Source of the DNA: Sphingomonadaceae bacterium
GTDB lineage: Bacteria > Pseudomonadota > Alphaproteobacteria > Sphingomonadales > Sphingomonadaceae
Reading direction: 5' to 3'
DNA length: 24,224 bases
Assembly (NCBI GenBank): GCA_004282995.1
Contig: SHLU01000010.1
Coordinates: 1 to 24,224 of the forward strand
The translations under genes and the position numbers were made by a program. The notes beneath the pieces are model-generated. The model searched no databases and had not been told where the DNA came from. It worked only from the letters and a program-made list of their open reading frames with translations. Shown piece after piece: positions 7,139 through 14,122 of the stretch; positions within the stretch are counted from its first letter, which is position 1; each line of letters begins with the position of its first letter.

Positions 7139-7672
7139 GTGGCTAAAGCGCGCCGTTCAAATGACTGGGGCTTCCCCCGCTGGCGTGGCTATGAAGCTTC
7201 GCGCGAGGCTGCGAGCGTGCGGCTGTGCGACCGTCATGGCTGTGACGAGCCGGGCAATTGTCCAGCCCCCAAGGCTCCCAACAGTCCTGAACGCTGGCAT
7301 TTCTGCCAGAAGCATGCTGCCGAATACAATTCCAAATGGGACTATTTCGAAGGCCTCGACAAGGCCGAGAAAGCGGCCCGCACCAAGACCGAGCAGGCCG
7401 AAAGCGCGGGCTATGCCGAGGCGTCGCATTACGGCTGGGCAGGGTCGGGCGATGGTTCGCGGGCGGGCGACGAGATGCGTGCGCTCGAGGTCCTCGGCCT
7501 CGAAGCCGATGCCGATTTCAGCGCAATCAAGCGCGCCTGGCGGGTGAAGGCCAAGGCCGTGCATCCAGACGTAAAGCCCAACGATGCCGACGCTGCCGAG
7601 GAGTTCCAGAAGCTCCAGCTGGCCTACGAGGTTCTCAAAGCCGCCGAGGAACGGCGCGAGTGGAAAGGCTAG
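7139..7672 (+). CDS. J-domain protein with N-terminal Cys-rich segment
   Basis: The 177-residue product has a C-terminal J domain (about residues 112-175: A-L-E-V-L-G-L, K-R-A-W-R-V-K-A-K, the H-P-D motif at 142-144 and L-A-Y-E-V-L-K). It should therefore stimulate an Hsp70 ATPase such as DnaK. The N-terminal half has C30, C35, C41, C56 and H59 in a pattern that could bind zinc, then W-D-Y-F, a layout I recall from small J-proteins common in alphaproteobacteria. It lacks the Gly/Phe and zinc-finger regions of true DnaJ. The start is GTG at 7139; no in-frame ATG lies upstream. It converges on the SDR gene with 15 bases between stops. Confidence 0.85.
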   Translation: MAKARRSNDWGFPRWRGYEASREAASVRLCDRHGCDEPGNCPAPKAPNSPERWHFCQKHAAEYNSKWDYFEGLDKAEKAARTKTEQAESAGYAEASHYGWAGSGDGSRAGDEMRALEVLGLEADADFSAIKRAWRVKAKAVHPDVKPNDADAAEEFQKLQLAYEVLKAAEERREWKG

Positions 7673-7687
7673 GTCCGGCGAGAACCG

Positions 7688-8452
7688 CTACGGATTATCG
7701 TTCCACCACGGCGTGTCGGTCCATGGTCTAAGATCGAGCTCGTGGGTCCAGGCGCTGCGCGGTTGATGGGCAAGGTGCCAATAGGTTTCAGCAATGGCTG
7801 CCGGGTCGAGCACGCCATCCTCGCCCTTGGACGCCTTGTAGGCTTCGAAATTGTCGCCCAGCATCTTGCCGAGCGTGTCCGGCGCATCGACAGCGCCATC
7901 GATGACGATGTGCGCGACATGCACGCCCGCGCTGGCGAACTCGGCATTAAGTGCCTGACACAGCATTCGGCGCCCGCCCATTGCAGCGGAATGGCTCGCC
8001 TGCCCTGAATTTCCCCGCATTGCAGCGGTCGCGCTGGTGACAAGCAAAGTGCCCTGACCACGCTCGGCCATGCGCGGAAGCAACGCCTTGGCGAGACGGA
8101 ACGGCGCGAATGTCGCGAGCCTCCAGCCCATTTCGAATGCCTTGAGCGAGGTATCGGCAATCGGTCGGTTACCGATTTGCGCTCCGAGATTGAACAGCGC
8201 GGCCTCAATCGGGCCGACGGTGCGCTCGACATCTTCGACAAGGTCTTCGATTGCATCGGGCAGCGAGACATCCAGCAAGCGCCCGCTGGCTTGGCCGCCT
8301 TCCTCGCCGATCTGGCCGATCAGACGCTGCAACCCTTCTTCGTCACTGCGCCGAGCCAGAACGGCGTGATAACCACCATCAGCGAAGCGTTTTGCGGCGT
8401 GGCCACCGATCCCGGCACCGGCGCCGATGACGAGGAACACTGGCTTGCTCAT
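7688..8452 (-). CDS. Atypical short-chain dehydrogenase/reductase family protein
   Basis: The 254-residue product has a Rossmann fold with the nucleotide loop G-A-G-A-G-I-G (residues 11-17), an Arg-Arg pair at about 34-35 that suggests NADP(H), and N-L-G (88-90) in place of the usual N-A-G. Ser140 of T-S-A-T-A-A is kept. The catalytic Y-x-x-x-K is replaced by H154-S-A-A-M158, so normal SDR hydride chemistry is doubtful. The ending (S-A-W-T-H-E-x-D-L-R) is SDR-like and keeps an intact fold. AGGAGA six bases before the ATG sets the start. purT lies 32 bases upstream in the same direction. The function is unknown. Confidence 0.85.
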   Translation of the reverse strand: MSKPVFLVIGAGAGIGGHAAKRFADGGYHAVLARRSDEEGLQRLIGQIGEEGGQASGRLLDVSLPDAIEDLVEDVERTVGPIEAALFNLGAQIGNRPIADTSLKAFEMGWRLATFAPFRLAKALLPRMAERGQGTLLVTSATAAMRGNSGQASHSAAMGGRRMLCQALNAEFASAGVHVAHIVIDGAVDAPDTLGKMLGDNFEAYKASKGEDGVLDPAAIAETYWHLAHQPRSAWTHELDLRPWTDTPWWNDNP

Positions 8453-8484
8453 GGCACTCTCCTGGACGGCGAGGGTCGCCGGGT

Positions 8485-9651
8485 TCAGTAGTGGAGTTGC
8501 ACATTCCCGGCTGCGGCAACAGCTTTTTGGCGTGCGGTGTCGATATCGCCGGCGGTCGCCAGTGCCACACCCATGCGGCGATAGGGTCGGGTGGTCGGCT
8601 TGCCGAAGATACGAATATCGGCACCGTCCGCCATCGCATCCGCGAGGCCCGAGTAGCTGATCTGATCGCCTTCCCGATCGGCCAGGATAACCGCACTCGC
8701 AGCGGGCCGGGCGCGCAATTCGGCGGGGATAGGCAGTCCCATGATGGCGCGTGTGTGCAAATCGAATTCGGACAGGTTCTGGCTTACGGAAGTGACCATG
8801 CCGGTATCATGCGGGCGGGGCGACAACTCGGAAAAGATCACTTCATCGCCTTTGACGAAGAACTCGACCCCGAACAGGCCGTAGCCCCTGCCATTGCCCT
8901 TCAGTGCCTCGACAACCTTGGCTGCCATTTCCTGCGCGTCGGCAAGGGCTTTTTCGGACATAGGGGCAGGCTGCCAGCTTTCGCGGTAATCACCGCGCTC
9001 CTGCCGGTGTCCGATCGGTGGGCAAAAGGTTATTCCGCCCGCGTGGCGCACGGTCAGCAATGTGATCTCGTAATCGAAATCGATGAATTGCTCGACGATG
9101 ACGCGGTTACGGTCGCCGCGCATGTTGGCGACGGCGTAATCCCATGCTTGCTCCAGCGTAGCGGCATCGCGCACCGTACTCTGCCCCTTGCCGCTCGACG
9201 ACATCACCGGTTTGATTACGCACGGGAAGCCAGTGAATTCGGCGGAGGCCCGGACCTCGTCGAGATTCTTGGCATAGCGATAGCGCGAGGTAACCAAGCC
9301 CAGTTCCTGTGCTGCCAGGTCGCGGATCGCATCGCGGTTCATCGTCAGTTGGGTGGCACGGGCCGAGGGGACCACATTGAAACCCTCGGCTTCGATCTCA
9401 GCCAGCACTTCGGTGCGGATCGCCTCGATCTCGGGCACCACGTAATCGGGTCGGTGCCGGTGGACTGCCGCGCGCAAGGCAGCCCCGTCGAGCATCGAGA
9501 AGACTTCGCAACTATCGGCGATCTGCATCGCCGGCGCATCGGCGTAGGAATCGCATGCAACTACGCATGCGCCCAGCCGCTTTGCCGAGATCACGAATTC
9601 GCGGCCCAGTTCGCCCGAACCGAGCAGAAGGATTTTCGCAGTGTAGGCCAT
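8485..9651 (-). CDS. purT: PurT, formate-dependent GAR transformylase
   Basis: PurT uses formate and ATP, through formyl phosphate, to formylate glycinamide ribonucleotide in purine synthesis, bypassing formyl-tetrahydrofolate. It is an ATP-grasp enzyme. Visible parts are the N-terminal L-L-L-G-S-G-E-L-G-R-E loop, V-V-P-E-I-E-A-I, the ATP-grasp core with P-C-V-I-K-P-V-M-S-S-S-G-K-G-Q-S, V-E-Q-F-I-D-F-D-Y-E-I-T-L-L-T-V-R, and E-L-S-P-R-P-H-D-T-G-M-V. The ATG at 9651 with GGGAG four bases before it gives 388 residues; a GTG at 9675 would add eight. A long hairpin lies between it and the upstream PLP-enzyme gene. Confidence 0.96.
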   Translation of the reverse strand: MAYTAKILLLGSGELGREFVISAKRLGACVVACDSYADAPAMQIADSCEVFSMLDGAALRAAVHRHRPDYVVPEIEAIRTEVLAEIEAEGFNVVPSARATQLTMNRDAIRDLAAQELGLVTSRYRYAKNLDEVRASAEFTGFPCVIKPVMSSSGKGQSTVRDAATLEQAWDYAVANMRGDRNRVIVEQFIDFDYEITLLTVRHAGGITFCPPIGHRQERGDYRESWQPAPMSEKALADAQEMAAKVVEALKGNGRGYGLFGVEFFVKGDEVIFSELSPRPHDTGMVTSVSQNLSEFDLHTRAIMGLPIPAELRARPAASAVILADREGDQISYSGLADAMADGADIRIFGKPTTRPYRRMGVALATAGDIDTARQKAVAAAGNVQLHY

Positions 9652-9665
9652 CGGGCTCCCAATTG

Positions 9666-9711
9666 CTTGCGTCACCGCGCGACACCTAGCGGTGTGGTGC
9701 GGCGACGCAAG
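9666..9711 (-). terminator. Long imperfect hairpin between the PLP-enzyme gene and purT
   Basis: The segment is symmetric about 9688/9689. The outer arms CTTGCGTC (9666-9673) and GACGCAAG (9704-9711) pair over eight bases. The inner arms ACACC and GGTGT pair over five bases around the loop TAGC. The zone between them pairs partly. It lies 14 bases before the purT start on the minus strand and has no T-run after it. It could end transcription from the PLP-enzyme gene, act as an attenuator or leader structure for purT, or stabilise an mRNA end. Confidence 0.5.
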
Positions 9712-9725
9712 CGCAAGGAGCGATG

Positions 9726-11042
9726 TCAGACCGCCTCGAGCGCCTGCTCGAAGTCGGCGATCAGGTCGTCGGGATCCTCGATCCCGATGCTGATCCGCAC
9801 TAGGCTATCGGTAATACCGAGCGCTTGTTTGCGCGCATGCGGAACCGATAGATGGGTCATGCTGGCGGGATGGCTGGCGAGAGTCTCGGTGCCGCCGAGG
9901 CTCACTGCGAGCTTGGCGATCTTGAGATTGTCGAGGAAACGGAAGCTTTCTTCTTCGCCACCCTTGATGAACAAAGAGAATGTGCTGCCGGCGCCCAGGC
10001 AGTGGCGGTCATAGATGTCCTTCTGGCGGGCATCCTTGATCATGCCGAGATAGCCGAGGCCATCGACCTTGGGATGCTGGCTGAGGAATTCGCACACCTT
10101 GGCGGCGTTTTCGCCCGCGCGCTGCATCCTCAGTTCCACCGTCTCGAGGCTGCGGCACAGCATCCAGGCGGTGTTGGGATCGGCGATCCCGCCCATCGTG
10201 TTGCGCAGTGCACGGACCGGGTCCATCCACTTCTTCGCTCCGGCAATCGATCCTGCCACCAGGTCGGAGTGGCCCCCGACATATTTGGTGAGCGAATAGG
10301 CCACGATATCGGCGCCGTGTTCCAGCGGACGCTGCCACAGGGGGCCGAGGAAAGTGTTGTCGATGGCGATCGGGCATGAAGCGTCGAGCACTGCATCACG
10401 GGCATCGCGCACAGCCTCGACATCGACCAGCGCATTGGTCGGATTGCCCGGGCTCTCGAGATATACCATGGCCACCTTGCCGCCTTGGTCGTCGGCCTGG
10501 GTCTTGGCCTTCTTGAGCACTGCGTCCAGTTCCTCGCGCGTCGCGCCGGCAGGGAAGTCGACATAGGTGATGCCGAATTTCGATAGAACCTTGGCAACAA
10601 ATCCTTCGCTGGCCGCATACAGCGGGCCGGAATGGACGATGACGTCGCCGGCGCTGCAATAGGCCAGCATCAGCACGCAGATCGCGGTCATGCCGCTGGA
10701 GAACGACAGTGCATCCTCGGCGCCGTCCCAGATTGCCAGGCGATCCTCGAGGATTTCCTGGTTGGGGGCGTTGAAGCGCGAATAGACCAGGCCTTCTGCC
10801 CCGCCTTCGCGAATACCGGTAATGCCTTCGAAATGACGCTTGCCGGCGGCTGCGCTTTCAAAAGCGAAAGTGCTGGTGAGGAAGATCGGGCTCTTGAGCG
10901 AACCTTCGGACAGGGCCGGGTCATAGCCGTGCCCCATCATCAATGTGCTCGGCTTCATTTCGCGCCCGGCCAGTTTGGCCTTTTTGGGCTTGGGATTGCG
11001 GCGCGGGGTGGGTTGATCGGTGGAATCGACGGCATCGGTCAT
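9726..11042 (-). CDS. Cystathionine gamma-synthase-family PLP enzyme
   Basis: The 438-residue product is a fold-type I PLP enzyme of the Cys/Met metabolism family. Family marks are Y-S-R-F-N-A-P-N (about 87-94), S-S-G-M-T-A-I (114-120), Y-L-E-S-P-G-N-P-T-N (194-203), A-I-D-N-T-F (226-231) and S-L-T-K-Y-V-G-G-H-S-D, with the PLP-binding Lys at 253. The first 25-30 residues are a basic, Pro/Lys-rich extension. Members act as cystathionine gamma-synthase, methionine gamma-lyase or O-succinylhomoserine sulfhydrylase; the sequence alone does not decide between these. AAGGAGT before the ATG supports the start. No sulfur-assimilation genes lie nearby. Confidence 0.9.
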   Translation of the reverse strand: MTDAVDSTDQPTPRRNPKPKKAKLAGREMKPSTLMMGHGYDPALSEGSLKSPIFLTSTFAFESAAAGKRHFEGITGIREGGAEGLVYSRFNAPNQEILEDRLAIWDGAEDALSFSSGMTAICVLMLAYCSAGDVIVHSGPLYAASEGFVAKVLSKFGITYVDFPAGATREELDAVLKKAKTQADDQGGKVAMVYLESPGNPTNALVDVEAVRDARDAVLDASCPIAIDNTFLGPLWQRPLEHGADIVAYSLTKYVGGHSDLVAGSIAGAKKWMDPVRALRNTMGGIADPNTAWMLCRSLETVELRMQRAGENAAKVCEFLSQHPKVDGLGYLGMIKDARQKDIYDRHCLGAGSTFSLFIKGGEEESFRFLDNLKIAKLAVSLGGTETLASHPASMTHLSVPHARKQALGITDSLVRISIGIEDPDDLIADFEQALEAV

Positions 11043-11207
11043 CGCAAGATGACTCCTTCCTAAAATTGGGCGCCCCCAGGAAGGCAGGGGCTGATTATGC
11101 TCCGGGGCCGCCCGCTCCTAACCTCCGCAGGAGCGCATCTGCACCAGGGCCGAACTGCGCGCCGAATATCGCGCCCGGGCGCGCATCGCAACCGGTTGCA
11201 TGTGAAA

Positions 11208-12620
11208 TCAGCCGACCAGGGCCGCGATCAGCCAGACCATTGCCACGATCATGCCGATACCGATGAGGTCGAGCAGGAAGCCGGCGCGTACCATGGCACC
11301 AATACGAATGTGCCCGGTCGACCATGCGATGGCGTTCGGGCCGGTCCCCGCTGGCAGCATGAAACCCCAGCTCGCCGCGAGTGCCGCAGGCAGGACCAGA
11401 AGCACCGGGTCTGCCCCCAGCACGGCGATCAGGCTGGCCACAACCGGGATGATGGCGCTGGCGGTGGCAACATTGCTGGCGAATTCGGTGATCAGCACGA
11501 CCATTGCGACGATCGCCAGTGCGACCAGTACCAGCGGGACAGCAGCCAGCGGCAGCAGCGCATTGCCGAGCCACTCGGCAAGGCCGCTCGCGCTCATTCC
11601 AGCGGCCAGCGCCAGACCGCCACCGAACATCATGATCACACCCCATGGTGCGTGGTCTGCTTCCTTCCACACCAGCAACGGGCGTCCGGTGCCATCGGGC
11701 AGGAGGAACAGCGCCAGGCTGGCGGCGATGGCGATGGTTCCGTCAGTCAACGATCCGGCGGGCAGGTAATCCGCCAGAATTGGACTGGACATCCACATCA
11801 CGAATGTCAGCGCGACGACGGCCACCAAACGTCGTTCCGCGCTTGACCAGGCATGATCGACACGGATTGCTTCGCGCGCGCCAGCCACGTCGAATGGATG
11901 GGCGGCAACCTTCTGCACGCGCGCGATGATGGCTGCCGCAATCGGTATGCCGACAATAACGATCGGCAGACCATACAAGGTCCATTGGGCGAAGGTAATT
12001 CGCACGCCGATCGTTGTATCGAGCAGGCCGACGGCGATAGCATTGGTTGGCGACCCCACTATCGTCCCGAGTCCGCCGATACTCGCCGCGAATGCGATAC
12101 CCATCGGCAGGGCACCAGCCAGTCCCTCGCGCTCCTCTGCGGCGATCCCGCCGCCCGAGAGCACTGCCAATGCCATCGGCATCATTATCAATGCGGTCGA
12201 GGTGTTGGAGATCATCATCGACAACAACGCAGCGCTGACCATGAAGGCCAGCAACAGCCGCGACTGACCGCCGCTGGTGCCAATGGCGCGCAGGATTGCA
12301 AGGCTCAGCCGCCGATGGAGTCCGGTCCGCTCGATTGCCAATGCGATGAAAGCGCCGCCCAGCAGCAAGAAGAGGATCGGCGAGTAATAGGTCGATGCCG
12401 TGGTCTGGGCGTCGGAGACACCGGCGAATGGCAGTACCAGGAACGGCATCAGCGCGGTCACTGTCAGCGGCAGCGCCTCGGTCATCCACCAGCTCGCCAT
12501 CAATACGACCAGCCCGGAAACGATAAAAGCCTCACGGCTCATGCCCGCCGGCGGCGGCGCGAAGATGCTGATCAAGAGCGCGATGGCACCAAGATAAAGG
12601 CCGATCCGCTGCGGCGTCAT
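11208..12620 (-). CDS. DASS/SLC13-family anion symporter
   Basis: This 470-residue, very hydrophobic inner-membrane protein belongs to the divalent anion:sodium symporter family, which takes up dicarboxylates, citrate or sulfate. Two inverted repeats can be seen. The first has S-N-T (138-140) with S-P-T-N-A (190-194); the second has S-N-V (382-384) with G-T-G-P-N-A (425-430). In characterised members both repeats carry S-N-T, which binds substrate and sodium; the Val in the second is a variation. About ten or more membrane segments are visible, including W-W-M-T-E-A-L-P at 44-51, a family hallmark. It lies 165 bases upstream of the PLP-enzyme gene in the same direction. The substrate cannot be told. 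Confidence 0.9.
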   Translation of the reverse strand: MTPQRIGLYLGAIALLISIFAPPPAGMSREAFIVSGLVVLMASWWMTEALPLTVTALMPFLVLPFAGVSDAQTTASTYYSPILFLLLGGAFIALAIERTGLHRRLSLAILRAIGTSGGQSRLLLAFMVSAALLSMMISNTSTALIMMPMALAVLSGGGIAAEEREGLAGALPMGIAFAASIGGLGTIVGSPTNAIAVGLLDTTIGVRITFAQWTLYGLPIVIVGIPIAAAIIARVQKVAAHPFDVAGAREAIRVDHAWSSAERRLVAVVALTFVMWMSSPILADYLPAGSLTDGTIAIAASLALFLLPDGTGRPLLVWKEADHAPWGVIMMFGGGLALAAGMSASGLAEWLGNALLPLAAVPLVLVALAIVAMVVLITEFASNVATASAIIPVVASLIAVLGADPVLLVLPAALAASWGFMLPAGTGPNAIAWSTGHIRIGAMVRAGFLLDLIGIGMIVAMVWLIAALVG

Positions 12621-12729
12621 GGTCCGAATTGTCCCCCTCCAGCCCCGCGATCGCGAACTGTGCGAGAGCGGGTGGTGCCTGTCCTAACGTTCAGATGCGG
12701 AAGGGCAAGTCCATGCGCCGGCACAGCGC

Positions 12730-13881
12730 CTATTCGACGATGTAGCCATCCTTGTCCGGATTCTGCATGTCGATCACGATCACCCTCGGGGTCAATTCCT
12801 TGCGCCGGATCAGCTCGTTGATCTTGCGCCGCTGTTCGAGCACCAGTCGCGCTACCGAGCGAGGGACGCGTGCGCTGGCCGGAGTTGCGCCGGCCAGCCC
12901 GCCGGTATCCTCCAGCACGTAAGACAGCGTCGGTTCGCGCTGACCATTGGCGAGATCGGCAATGTCGGTTTCATAAAGCGAAGCGTCGGCCCTGTCGGTA
13001 GTCTCGACGATGCCGGCGACTTCGTCACGGGCGTATCGGCCAATATGTGCTCGCAGGTCCGCATCCCAGTTGTTGAAGTGGAACGGAGCTGCTTCCTGGT
13101 AGATCATCGAGACATGCATTGTGCTGCCCCGCTTCTCAACCGCGCGCAGGCTGTTGATGAAATCGCGCGCACCGTCTTCGAGCAGCCGCGACACGTTCCG
13201 AGCGGTATAGGCCTCGGACATGATCGAGGGGCCGCCGATTTCGCCACGGAAGAAACCGTAGATGACCTTGGGATCGCTCCAGTTGGGATAGACGATCCGG
13301 GTTCGGATATCCTTCGGGCTCATCGCAACACCGCGGATGGTGATCACCTTAGCATCGTCAAGCGGCACTTCGTCGGGACCGAATTTCGACAATGACGGCG
13401 AACGCACCGGGTATTCCTGCGCGAGTTGTTCGATCACCGTCGCATTGTGCAGGTTGATCCAGAAGGCCAGTTGCTCGTTACGTGGGAGGGCAGCAATATC
13501 GATCGTGTTGGCGGTTGCCTCGAGATCCTGCTTGTATGCTGTCAGACTGTCGATGATGTCGCGTTCGAGGAACGAGAAGATCACCCGGTTGCCTTCAAGC
13601 CGATAGCGCGAAGTATGGCCCCAGGTACGCCGTGAACCGGTTCCCGGCTCTGGCGTAGCGGCCGCCTGGCGCGATGATCGGCCCATGCGGAACACCATGT
13701 ATTTCAGAGCATCATCCCACACCGTGTAATCGATCGAAGTCGCCTGGACCCGCGCGCTTGGCACGAATTGCTCGAAGCCAGCCTGATCACCTGGCTCCTG
13801 AGCGTTGGCGGGCAGGGCGGATGTCATTGCCAGGGTAGCGGCCAGAGCAAAATATCTGGCGAAAGGGACAAGACGGGCCAT
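12730..13881 (-). CDS. Secreted DUF547 protein
   Basis: The 383-residue product has a signal peptide (about 1-27, cleavage after A-N-A) and a DUF547 domain over roughly residues 100-260. Recognisable DUF547 parts are L-P-R-N-E-Q-L-A-F-W-I-N-L-H-N-A-T-V-I, I-R-G-V-A-M-S-P-K-D-I and I-Y-G-F-F-R-G-E-I-G-G-P. The family has no agreed function; it is common as a periplasmic or outer-membrane-linked protein. The C-terminal 90 residues are charged and end K-D-G-Y-I-V-E. GGAG nine bases before the ATG fits the start. The gene diverges from the histidine kinase over a 241-base gap. Confidence 0.85.
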   Translation of the reverse strand: MARLVPFARYFALAATLAMTSALPANAQEPGDQAGFEQFVPSARVQATSIDYTVWDDALKYMVFRMGRSSRQAAATPEPGTGSRRTWGHTSRYRLEGNRVIFSFLERDIIDSLTAYKQDLEATANTIDIAALPRNEQLAFWINLHNATVIEQLAQEYPVRSPSLSKFGPDEVPLDDAKVITIRGVAMSPKDIRTRIVYPNWSDPKVIYGFFRGEIGGPSIMSEAYTARNVSRLLEDGARDFINSLRAVEKRGSTMHVSMIYQEAAPFHFNNWDADLRAHIGRYARDEVAGIVETTDRADASLYETDIADLANGQREPTLSYVLEDTGGLAGATPASARVPRSVARLVLEQRRKINELIRRKELTPRVIVIDMQNPDKDGYIVE

Positions 13882-14073
13882 CGGCGGAAGCTCCAGTTAA
13901 GCAGGCAAGGGCCGGAAGGCCGATTTTATGATGCACTTCGTCTCTAGGGATTGAACCGGGAAAAGGCACCGGCAGTCTGTCGGTCGCCCAAGGGATTCGA
14001 TCAACGACATGAGACGATACCGGCGACCCTTCTCAGAAAACATCATGATATAACAAGGGTAAGAAACATTTAT

Positions 14074-14102
14074 TTGCAAGCCTGAGTTCTGTCGCATAGT
14101 TT
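14074..14102 (+). promoter_or_regulatory. Possible sigma-70 promoter of the histidine kinase gene
   Basis: TTGCAA (14074-14079) and TAGTTT (14097-14102) are separated by 17 bases, in an A/T-rich part of the 241-base gap between the divergent DUF547 and kinase genes. The predicted start near 14109 leaves a leader of only about 14 bases, just enough for the AGAGGGCAG ribosome site. The -10 hexamer is weak. The rest of the gap (13882-14073) shows no clear gene or structure. Confidence 0.3.
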
Positions 14103-14122
14103 ATTTTAAGAGGGCAGAGCAG

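Noticed and set aside
8491..10014. Long plus-strand frame of 507 codons
   Set aside because: It is antisense to purT and the end of the PLP-enzyme gene. Its composition is that of a high-GC shadow frame, and both minus-strand genes are unambiguous.
11170..11183. 14-base palindrome CGCGCCCGGGCGCG after the DASS gene
   Set aside because: It is a GC-only palindrome without loop or T-run, of a kind expected by chance in such DNA; too weak to call a terminator.
11853..12821. Plus-strand frame of 322 codons
   Set aside because: It is antisense to the DASS carrier; the product is rich in Arg, His and Gln with no recognisable domain.
14064..14092. AGAAC-N18-GTT on the minus strand upstream of the DUF547 gene as an EcfG promoter
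   Set aside because: The -35 differs from GGAAC, the spacing is one base too long, and the site is almost 200 bases from the gene start.
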